Source: Gemmataceae bacterium
Lineage (GTDB): Bacteria; Planctomycetota; Planctomycetia; Gemmatales; Gemmataceae
Length of the DNA stretch: 64,000 nucleotides
NCBI GenBank assembly: GCA_901538445.1
Contig: LR594585.1
Location: 553,668 to 617,667, forward strand
Direction of reading: 5' to 3'
The notes beneath the pieces are model-generated. The model saw only the letters and a program-made list of their open reading frames with translations. It was not told the origin of the DNA and searched no databases. Each line of letters begins with the position of its first letter. Position 1 is the first letter of the stretch. Shown here one piece after another: positions 57,348 to 64,000 of this stretch. The translations under genes and the position numbers were made by a program.

Positions 57348-59740
57348 GTTGGGTTAATCCTCGCGCTGAAGGTGAGGCGGGCCGAGAGCGTGTTGTTTGT
57401 GGTCATGAACGTGACGGCCCCGGTGGACCCGCGTGTCGCGTACCCGACCGTGAGGCTGGCCATCTGGGTGCTAACTTGGTTCGCCGTCGCCGCGATGCTC
57501 GTGACGGTGGTCACCGCCCCGGCCGTTTGGTTGAAGCTCACGAAGTCGCCCGCTGCGGACGCGCTCACGCTCGGGGCGGCCCGCATGGGCACCGGGAACT
57601 TGACCTGGATCAAGTCGTTGGTGCTCGTGTTCTGCACGCCGAACCCGATGTTCTCGTACAGCGCGTCGCCGCCCATTTTGACCGCGTACCGCAGGCACAG
57701 TTCCTCGTCGCCCGGGTGCGGTGCCCAGACCGCCGGGCTGATGCCCCCCAGACCCAGCCACGCGGACGACAGGTAGAGCGAGGCACCGGCCGACAGCCCC
57801 TCGACCCAGACGCAGAGCATCAGCCCGTTGCACGCCGCGGTCGGCGTGCCCGAGATGTCCGCCTGCGCCGCCGTACTCGTGTTCAGCACGGCGCTGGCGC
57901 TGCCGACGTACCCGCTGAGCGCCCCCCACCCGGCCGCGAGTGACGGGACGTTGCCGACCCACGACGCGACCGGTCGGGCCGGCGCGTCCGCGGTGCCGGT
58001 CCACTCGATGACGGTGCACTTCAGCGTCGGGGTACCGGTCGATGCGACCGCCCGGATCGACGCCGCGACCTGCCGCAAGCGGTACGCAACCGCGGCCAGC
58101 CCGTCCGGCCCGTTGGCCTCGACGTACTGGTAGATCATGATGCCGCGGGCGCTGGCGTCGTTGTTCTTGAGTTGCAAGTAGCTGGGGCCGAGTACGTCGA
58201 ACGAGGCCGGGGGCGACGAGTCGCCGGCCGACCAGTTCCGCATCTGCACCGTGGAGCCGGTCGCGTTGTGCTGGAGCCCCCAGTTGGTGGCGAACTGGTC
58301 GGCCGCCGTGCTCGCCGCCGCGGTCGCGTAGCCCGTGAGGGTCGCGCGGGCCTGCTGGGGCATCCGGCGGAAGTCGCCGTTCACCAGCAGGTTGAGCTTG
58401 TCCACGGTCACCGCGTTAGGGCCGGTGACCGCGTCGAAAGCCTTGATGACCTTGTTGGTCACCCGGTACGGCATCATGTTGTTGTGCGCCGCGCCGCCGC
58501 CCGTCGCGTCCGTGTTCGGCTGCCACACGTTCCGGGTGCCCGCCACCCACACGGCCCCGCCCGTGCCCGCCGCGTCGAAGCCGATCTGGTTAGTGCCGTG
58601 CGTGTGACTCGGCATTTCGGCGGTGGTCAGCAGGTGGTTCTCCGTGCCGCTGAGCCCCGCGATCGTGCGCGCGGTGAGCCCCGCGCCGGTCCCGCTGCCG
58701 ATGCTGGTCCGGCCCCTCAGGTCCGGCAGGTTGAACGTGGTGCTCCCGTCCCCGATGCCCCACGTCGTCCCGATGACCGCGTACAGCGCCGAGTAGGTCG
58801 AGCGCGACACGGCCGCCCCGTCGCACGCGAGGAACCCGCTCGGGGCGGTCGCGGAGCCGAAGTCCAGGATGCTCCCGACAGGCACGGTCCCCGCCGCCGC
58901 CCAGCTCACCGAGGTGCCGTCGGTGGTCAGGTACTCACCCGCGTGGCCCGTTTGGGTCGGGACCAGCGCGTTGATCGCGGTCGCCGCCGTGGTCTGCCCG
59001 GTCCCGCCGCTGGCGACGGGCAGCGTGCCGGTCACCGCGTTCGCGCCGGTCAGATCGACCGCCCCGAACCCGAGCGTGGTGCCGGACCGCCGCAGCACCT
59101 GGCCGTCGGACGCGGCGGCGATGTCGGCCGGGTCGCCCGTGCTGTTGGCGCTGCGGCCGATGACGCTGAGGGCCGCGCTGTTGCGGAGCTTGGCGTCGGT
59201 CACCGCGTCGTTGGCGACCGTCGCGGCGAAGCTGCCGGTGCCGCTCCCGGTCACGTCCCCGGTGAGGGTGATGGTCTGGTCGCCCGTGTTGGTCCCGCTG
59301 CTGGTGCCGCTGAACGTGCCGCTCTGGGTCGCGAGTGTGCCGAGTCCGAGCGTGGTCCGCTGTGCGGTCGCGTCGGCGTCGTCGAGCAGCGCGCGGCCCG
59401 CCGCGGTGCAGGCGATCTCCTCCACGTCCCCGGCCCCGGCCGTCGCCCGGCCGAGCAGCTTGTCCGTCGCGGAGACGTTCTGCATCTTCGCGTAGGTCAC
59501 CGCGTCGTTCGCGATCGTGGCCGCGACGCTCCCGGTGCCCGACGCGGTCACGTCCCCGGTGAGGGCGGTGATGGTTCCGGTGCCGCCGATGTACGCGAGC
59601 GAGTTCCAGGCGGTCGAGCCGTCGCCGACCTTCACCTTCTTCGTGTCCGTCTCGACGCCCGCCTCGCCCGCCGCGAGGGTCGGGTTGGCGCTGGTCCAGG
59701 CGGCGGCGGTGCCGTTGCGGAGCTTGATCGTGGTTGGCAT
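57344..59740 (-). CDS. Phage tail fibre with tail-collar domain
   Basis: A 798-aa protein. The N-terminus (IKLRNGTAAAWTSANPTLAA, with KVGDGSTAWNSLAY) is the attachment fold found on many phage tail fibres. Two internal repeats follow at 61-88 and 160-187 (TGDVTxSGTGSxAATxANDA). A tail-collar domain lies at about 285-345 (VPVGSILDFGSATAPSGFLA, then FNLPDLRGR). The C-terminal 400 residues are beta-rich and probably bind the receptor. Its ATG overlaps the upstream TAA (TAATG). Confidence 0.88.
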   Translation of the reverse strand: MPTTIKLRNGTAAAWTSANPTLAAGEAGVETDTKKVKVGDGSTAWNSLAYIGGTGTITALTGDVTASGTGSVAATIANDAVTYAKMQNVSATDKLLGRATAGAGDVEEIACTAAGRALLDDADATAQRTTLGLGTLATQSGTFSGTSSGTNTGDQTITLTGDVTGSGTGSFAATVANDAVTDAKLRNSAALSVIGRSANSTGDPADIAAASDGQVLRRSGTTLGFGAVDLTGANAVTGTLPVASGGTGQTTAATAINALVPTQTGHAGEYLTTDGTSVSWAAAGTVPVGSILDFGSATAPSGFLACDGAAVSRSTYSALYAVIGTTWGIGDGSTTFNLPDLRGRTSIGSGTGAGLTARTIAGLSGTENHLLTTAEMPSHTHGTNQIGFDAAGTGGAVWVAGTRNVWQPNTDATGGGAAHNNMMPYRVTNKVIKAFDAVTGPNAVTVDKLNLLVNGDFRRMPQQARATLTGYATAAASTAADQFATNWGLQHNATGSTVQMRNWSAGDSSPPASFDVLGPSYLQLKNNDASARGIMIYQYVEANGPDGLAAVAYRLRQVAASIRAVASTGTPTLKCTVIEWTGTADAPARPVASWVGNVPSLAAGWGALSGYVGSASAVLNTSTAAQADISGTPTAACNGLMLCVWVEGLSAGASLYLSSAWLGLGGISPAVWAPHPGDEELCLRYAVKMGGDALYENIGFGVQNTSTNDLIQVKFPVPMRAAPSVSASAAGDFVSFNQTAGAVTTVTSIAATANQVSTQMASLTVGYATRGSTGAVTFMTTNNTLSARLTFSARINPT

Positions 59741-61185
59741 TACGGGCCGCCTCCGTCGATCTCGTCTGGTGGGCCGAGAAGGTCGTGCTCGACGTTGAGC
59801 GCGTCCCGGTAGAAGCAGGTGCTATTGGAACCGTGCTTCGCGTAGATCGTGTTGGGGCCGGCCTCCTGGAACCACGGCCCCGAGGTGCCGCCCCACCCGT
59901 ACAGCATCGTGGGCAGGGGGATGCCATACGGGCACAGCTCGGAGATCAGCCCGACGCCAGAGGCGGCGCTGGCCGGGTCGTGGCTGAACCCCTTGGGGGC
60001 CGGACCGACGCCGATCAGGTTGGGCGTCTGGACGTAGACGCCCCGGTCCCCGTCCACGCCGAACGCGAACGTCTTGTCCACCGTCGGCTCGACCCGCCAG
60101 CCCTCGGGCAGGTTGAAGTTCGTGGCCAACAGTTCCAGGCCCGTCGGGTACGGGTTCTCGGACACGGGCGATGTGGTCCGTATTAGCGCCCAGTTCGGGT
60201 CGGTCTCGGGGTCGTCGCCCCATGTGAAGTGGATGATGTTCCCACCCGGTCCGGAGCCGAACCCGTTGGAGATGAACAGGTTCGGCATGACCTTGTAGCC
60301 GGGGATGATCTGCTTGCCGACGGAGATCAGCCCGTCGGAGCCGTTGCCCGCGTACTGCTGGGGCAGGAACTCGTAGGTGCCGTCCCCGGCGGCGCTCTCC
60401 CACATGAGCACGACCTGGCCGGCCTCGACGTTGTTCACCGCCGAGTACCGGGCGTAGGGCGAGAGCGGCGGGAACGCGACCCCGTAGGCCAGCCCGCCGG
60501 TGACCTCGTCGCCGAACGGTTCGTGGCCGCCCTCGGCCGGGGACGTGACCCGCCGCGCCGGCCGGAAGTTCCAGCGGTTCTGGCTGTGGAGTTCGGTGAG
60601 TTGCGCGAGGAACGGGACCGCGGCTCCCGATCCGCAGTCCGCCGCTTGGCCGATCAGCACAATCGCCCACTTCGCCCCGGTGCCGCTCTCCTTCCAGGCG
60701 ACCCGTGCCGGCCCATTCGCGGCGCTGGCCAGGGTCGACGTCGTGGCGGCGGCCGGGGCCGCACAAGCGTGCGCCTCGTCGCTCACCGAAAGGTACGCGG
60801 GCGTCGCCCCGGTCACCGTGGCCCGCACCAGACCACCGACCTTGGCCGGCTCCGTGGTCACCGCGAACACGTCGGTCGCGCCCGCCGGCGCGGTCCCTGG
60901 GAACACGGGTCGGTCCCGCGCGACGTACGGCTCGTCGGCGGGCGACGCGACCGGCTCGCCGAGGGCCAGGACCGAGAACGCAGGGAGCGACCCGCCGGTG
61001 TCGTTGCGGACCCACACGGTGAGCGCGGGCTGCACCTGGGGCCTGGCCGCACCGGGCGACCCCTCGTTGCCCCGCCGCAGCGCCCGCCAGTCCCGCGCCG
61101 CGGCCAGGACGGCGTTGCCCGTCGCCGCGCTCGAAACGAACGGGGCCACGGTGTCGGGCGGGAATGCCTGGAGCGGGTCGGACAC
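59740..61185 (-). CDS. Phage structural protein of unknown family
   Basis: A 481-aa protein with no signal peptide. It begins SDPLQAFPPDTVAPFVSSAA, has a beta-rich centre (ALTVWVRNDTGGSLPAFSVL and similar) and a C-terminus rich in Gly, Pro and aromatics. Position between the tape measure side and the fibre suggests a baseplate or distal tail protein. The GTG start has AAGG nearby. Confidence 0.66.
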   Translation of the reverse strand: MSDPLQAFPPDTVAPFVSSAATGNAVLAAARDWRALRRGNEGSPGAARPQVQPALTVWVRNDTGGSLPAFSVLALGEPVASPADEPYVARDRPVFPGTAPAGATDVFAVTTEPAKVGGLVRATVTGATPAYLSVSDEAHACAAPAAATTSTLASAANGPARVAWKESGTGAKWAIVLIGQAADCGSGAAVPFLAQLTELHSQNRWNFRPARRVTSPAEGGHEPFGDEVTGGLAYGVAFPPLSPYARYSAVNNVEAGQVVLMWESAAGDGTYEFLPQQYAGNGSDGLISVGKQIIPGYKVMPNLFISNGFGSGPGGNIIHFTWGDDPETDPNWALIRTTSPVSENPYPTGLELLATNFNLPEGWRVEPTVDKTFAFGVDGDRGVYVQTPNLIGVGPAPKGFSHDPASAASGVGLISELCPYGIPLPTMLYGWGGTSGPWFQEAGPNTIYAKHGSNSTCFYRDALNVEHDLLGPPDEIDGGGP

Positions 61186-61222
61186 GACGCACCTTTCGCG
61201 GGCCAGAGTGTGGGGGACCGGA

Positions 61223-62128
61223 CTACGCGCTCGCGCCGCCGCTGATTTCGAGCCGGTCGAAGTTCGTGTACTCGTAGATGTCCTCGACGTAGGCCGCGAC
61301 CGGGGTCGGCGCGACCTGCCCGTCCTCCATCTCCTCGTCGTAGGCCACCCACAGGTACTGCCACCCGAGCTTCGCGTACCCGAGGTTCGCGGGGTCCGCG
61401 TCGATGATCAGGTCGTCGCTGATCTCGATCGTCTTCTGGTTCTTCGAGTCCGCGAACCGGTGCGTGATGGTGTGCGCGTTGCCCTGGGTCGGCTGGCCCG
61501 ACGCGCCGAGGTACAGCACCTCGCCGGTGTTCCGCCCGTAGAACGGGGCGATGCACACGGTCCCGGTCATGTCCCGGAGCCGCTTCAGGTACGCGGTGGT
61601 CACGTTCTCGCGGGTGACGGTCCGGGACCACTCGAACTTGGGGACGTACTTGTCGCACCCCTCGACGCGGTCCTTGGTGACCCCAATCGCCCGCTGGTAG
61701 TCGCGCGGCACCGCCCCGCCGCGGCCGACGGACAGCACCGTCTTGTACGACTGCGTGATGTGAGCCGTGCCGCCAGTGGTATCGAACGCGTACCCGGCCC
61801 CGAGCGGCTCGTCGTCGGTCTCCGGGGCGCTGGGCAGCGGGGGCGACTCGCCGCCGAGCCCGGACGCGCCGACCGGCTGGTCCCCGCCCCCGGCCCCGGT
61901 CGTTCCGTACTGCACCTCCACCCGCCAGTTCGGGCCGCCGAGCGGGGTGGTCCTGATCTGGTTGCGGACGAACCCGTCGAAGTACGGCGGGGTCGCTAGC
62001 AGGACCGCGGCGTACACTTCCACCTCGTCCAGCGACCCGAGCGCGACGAACCGCAGGGGGATGCCGCCCCCCTGGCCGCCGACGGTCACCTCGCGCGAGT
62101 CGTGGGTTTCGATGAGGCTAACGGCCAC
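61223..62128 (-). CDS. Phage baseplate/tail protein of unknown family
   Basis: A 301-aa protein starting VSLIETHDSREVTVGGQGGG. It is beta-rich with a Gly/Pro loop around residues 75-105 and an acidic C-terminal region. It lies 19 bp after the tape-measure gene, a usual place for distal tail or baseplate hub proteins. GGGAGG is six bases before the GTG start. No specific domain recognised. Confidence 0.62.
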   Translation of the reverse strand: MAVSLIETHDSREVTVGGQGGGIPLRFVALGSLDEVEVYAAVLLATPPYFDGFVRNQIRTTPLGGPNWRVEVQYGTTGAGGGDQPVGASGLGGESPPLPSAPETDDEPLGAGYAFDTTGGTAHITQSYKTVLSVGRGGAVPRDYQRAIGVTKDRVEGCDKYVPKFEWSRTVTRENVTTAYLKRLRDMTGTVCIAPFYGRNTGEVLYLGASGQPTQGNAHTITHRFADSKNQKTIEISDDLIIDADPANLGYAKLGWQYLWVAYDEEMEDGQVAPTPVAAYVEDIYEYTNFDRLEISGGASA

Positions 62129-62147
62129 GGTCGCCCTCCCGGTCGTG

Positions 62148-64000
62148 TCACTTGGCCCGCATGCCGTTCAGGACCGCGACGCCGATCTTCTCGGCGAGCG
62201 CGCCCTTGCCGTCGCGGATCGCCTTCAGTGCGTCCAACTGCTGCTGCGGGATCGTGTCCGAGTACCCGAACATCTGCCGCGCGTCGGCCACCATGAACGC
62301 GCCGCGGACCGCCGCCGCGTCGAGCACCGGGCGGGCCGCGGCCGCGTCCGCCGCCCCGTCGCCGAAGTCGCCGCCCCCGCCGAAGTTGCCGGCCGGCCCG
62401 CCCTCGGCCGCCCCCCTGGCCCGCGCGACCAGGGCGTCGAGTTCGGCCCGCGCCGCCGCGATCTCTGCGTCGGCCCGGGCGATCGACCCGTCCGGGTCCG
62501 CCGCGAACTTCGCGTTGATCCCGTCCGACGCGGCCAGGCCGATCATGTTGGCGAAGTCGGCCCCGAGGAAGGGAGCCAGTGCCGCGCCCCACGTGCTGAC
62601 GCGGTCGGCCGGTACCGCGGCGCGGGCGGCATCGGCCATGTCGAGGGCCGCGGCGGCAAAGTCAGGTGCCCCGCCCGCCCGGTCGGCGGGCATCCCCAGC
62701 ATCGCCCCGAACAGGCCCACCCCGGCCCTGATTGTGTCGTCCAGGTCCTCGGCCGTCTTGATCTTGCCCGCCTCCTCCCACGGCTTGATCACCGAGCCCA
62801 CGAACGTATCCTTGGCCGCCCCGGCGGCCTCCCACCCCTTGTCCCCGAGCCACTTCGCGGCCTTCCACAGGCCGGAGTCCTCGATGGCGACCGCGATCTC
62901 GTGAAGGTCCTTCAGGAACCCGCCCTTGAACCGCGACCACACTTCGGTCCAGAACTTCATCACCTTCTGCCACTCCAGCTTCAGGCCGGCCCCCGCGATC
63001 TGTACGGCCAGATCGAGGTCGCCCTTCTCGACGGCCGCCACGATGCCGCCCCACGACTGCTGAAAGGTCTCGTTGAGTTCGCGGAACCCCGCCCTCAGCG
63101 GCCCCAGCCGCTCGCCGATCGCGGCGAAGAACGCCCGGCCCTTCTCGGTCTGGGTCGCGAACGCGGTCCCGAGCGCGATCACCCCGATGGCCGGCGACAG
63201 GAGGGTGCCCAGCACGGTCAGCACCGCACTGCCGGCGGCGGTGACTGCCCCCAGCGCGGTCCCGGCCAGCGTCAGCGCCACCCCGAGCCCGGCCAGGGCC
63301 GCGCCCGCGGCGATCACCCCGACGGTCACGCCCGCGATCGTCGCGGCCGCGCTCTGGTTGTCCGCGATCCATTGGCGGACCCCGTGCCCGATCAGCCGGA
63401 CCACGTCGGAGACCGTCGTCAGGGCCGGGACCAGGGCGTCGCCGAACCCGATCACCAGCCCCTCGACGGACCCGCGGAGCCGGCGCAGGGTTCCGCCGAG
63501 CCCGGCGTCCATGCCCCGCGCGGTGCGGGCCGCGGTCCCGTCCGCGCCCGCGATCGCTGACTCGAGGTCGCGGACGGTCGCCGACGTCTTCCCGATGGCC
63601 GACGCCCCGGTGATGCCGAGGAGCCCGAAGAACTCGTTTAGCTTCGCGGTCTTGGCCGCGCCGCCGAGCCCAGCCATGCTCTGCTGGATCTCGTCCATGA
63701 CGGCCACGAGGGGCCGCACGTTCCCGGCGGCGTCCTGGCCCGCCACGCCGAAGATCCGCTCGAGGTCCTTCGATCCCGACGCGACCAGCACCCCCATGCG
63801 GCGCAGCGCGGTCCCGGCCTCGCTCCCCTGGATGCCGACGTTGCCGAGCGCGCCGGCGAGGGCCAGCGAGGCGTCGAGCGTGATCCCCAGGTCCCGGGCG
63901 ACCGGGGCCAGGTACTGGAACGTCTCGCCGAGGGACTCGACGCTGACCGCGCTCTTGTTGGCCGCGACGGTGAACTTGTCGGCCACGGCCGCGGCGTCCC
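62148..64000 (-). CDS. Phage tail tape-measure protein, partial
   Basis: More than 610 residues are visible; the N-terminus is beyond the right edge. The visible part opens with the TP901-type tape-measure core (FQYLAPVARDLGITLDASLA, then GNVGIQGSEAGTALRRMG). Hydrophobic helices that could insert into the host membrane follow (TIAGVTVGVIAAGAALAGLG), and then an Ala-rich helical tail. It sets tail length and is the most diagnostic gene for a long-tailed phage here. ATG at 63986 is internal, so the gene does not begin there. Confidence 0.9.
   Translation of the reverse strand, partial: DAAAVADKFTVAANKSAVSVESLGETFQYLAPVARDLGITLDASLALAGALGNVGIQGSEAGTALRRMGVLVASGSKDLERIFGVAGQDAAGNVRPLVAVMDEIQQSMAGLGGAAKTAKLNEFFGLLGITGASAIGKTSATVRDLESAIAGADGTAARTARGMDAGLGGTLRRLRGSVEGLVIGFGDALVPALTTVSDVVRLIGHGVRQWIADNQSAAATIAGVTVGVIAAGAALAGLGVALTLAGTALGAVTAAGSAVLTVLGTLLSPAIGVIALGTAFATQTEKGRAFFAAIGERLGPLRAGFRELNETFQQSWGGIVAAVEKGDLDLAVQIAGAGLKLEWQKVMKFWTEVWSRFKGGFLKDLHEIAVAIEDSGLWKAAKWLGDKGWEAAGAAKDTFVGSVIKPWEEAGKIKTAEDLDDTIRAGVGLFGAMLGMPADRAGGAPDFAAAALDMADAARAAVPADRVSTWGAALAPFLGADFANMIGLAASDGINAKFAADPDGSIARADAEIAAARAELDALVARARGAAEGGPAGNFGGGGDFGDGAADAAAARPVLDAAAVRGAFMVADARQMFGYSDTIPQQQLDALKAIRDGKGALAEKIGVAVLNGMRAK

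Overview
The window looks like the chromosome of a planctomycete of the Gemmata/Gemmataceae type. GC is very high, two secreted CxPxR sulfatases are present, there are WavE-type polysaccharide genes, a DUF58/MoxR/DUF4129/SpoIIM cluster, and many GTG starts. The assignment is an inference from gene content; no rRNA or other phylogenetic marker was compared.

Layout. (1) 1-17.4 kb, minus strand: one long cell-surface polysaccharide operon. A NusG paralogue is at its head, followed by glycosyltransferases, an O-antigen-ligase-like membrane protein, an ABC exporter (Wzm/Wzt type), methyltransferases, three WavE-family proteins, two sugar nucleotidyltransferases, a cupin, a HAD phosphatase and a GDPD-like protein. 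Most junctions are GTGA or TAGTG stop/start overlaps. The operon runs off the left edge. (2) 17.5-21.4 kb: a TROVE/Ro60 protein divergent from a sigma-54 activator of the RtcR type with an N-terminal CARF-like domain. A good -24/-12 promoter and a hairpin-rich leader precede the Ro60 gene, and no rtcA/rtcB is in the window. (3) 21.5-22.1 kb: a wrecked ISAs1-family transposase. (4) 22.1-28.9 kb: a membrane/stress-type cluster (RDD, SpoIIM-like, DUF58, MoxR, DUF4350, DUF4129, multi-pass membrane protein). (5) 29.1-30.6 kb: a tyrosine recombinase beside tRNA-Lys(CTT). (6) 30.8-42.6 kb: housekeeping and secreted-enzyme genes (pheT, ppk1, two sulfatases, a secreted hypothetical protein, a UPF0391 protein, an esterase), separated by palindromic intergenic repeats.

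(7) 42.7 kb to the right edge: an integrated element. Its left boundary is a 42-bp 3' fragment of a tRNA-Ala(GGC) gene starting exactly in the anticodon loop, still followed by the tRNA terminator, so the intact tRNA should lie at the other end beyond the window. Inside are a small-gene operon with an operator array and a ribbon-helix-helix-like protein, then lower-GC defence cargo: an adenine methyltransferase, a PD-(D/E)XK nuclease candidate and an 838-aa TIR-NTPase-TPR protein. After these comes a minus-strand tail module: tape measure, structural proteins, collar-domain fibre, coiled-coil protein, a secreted cysteine-peptidase-like protein and small membrane proteins.

How the parts work together. 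The NusG paralogue probably keeps RNA polymerase processive through the polysaccharide operon. The CARF/sigma-54 regulator probably senses an RNA-derived ligand and switches on the Ro60 gene. The prophage-like element carries anti-phage genes as cargo. The strongest candidates for something new are the reduced Ro60/RtcR module with its structured leader and the TIR-NTPase-TPR plus restriction-modification cargo.
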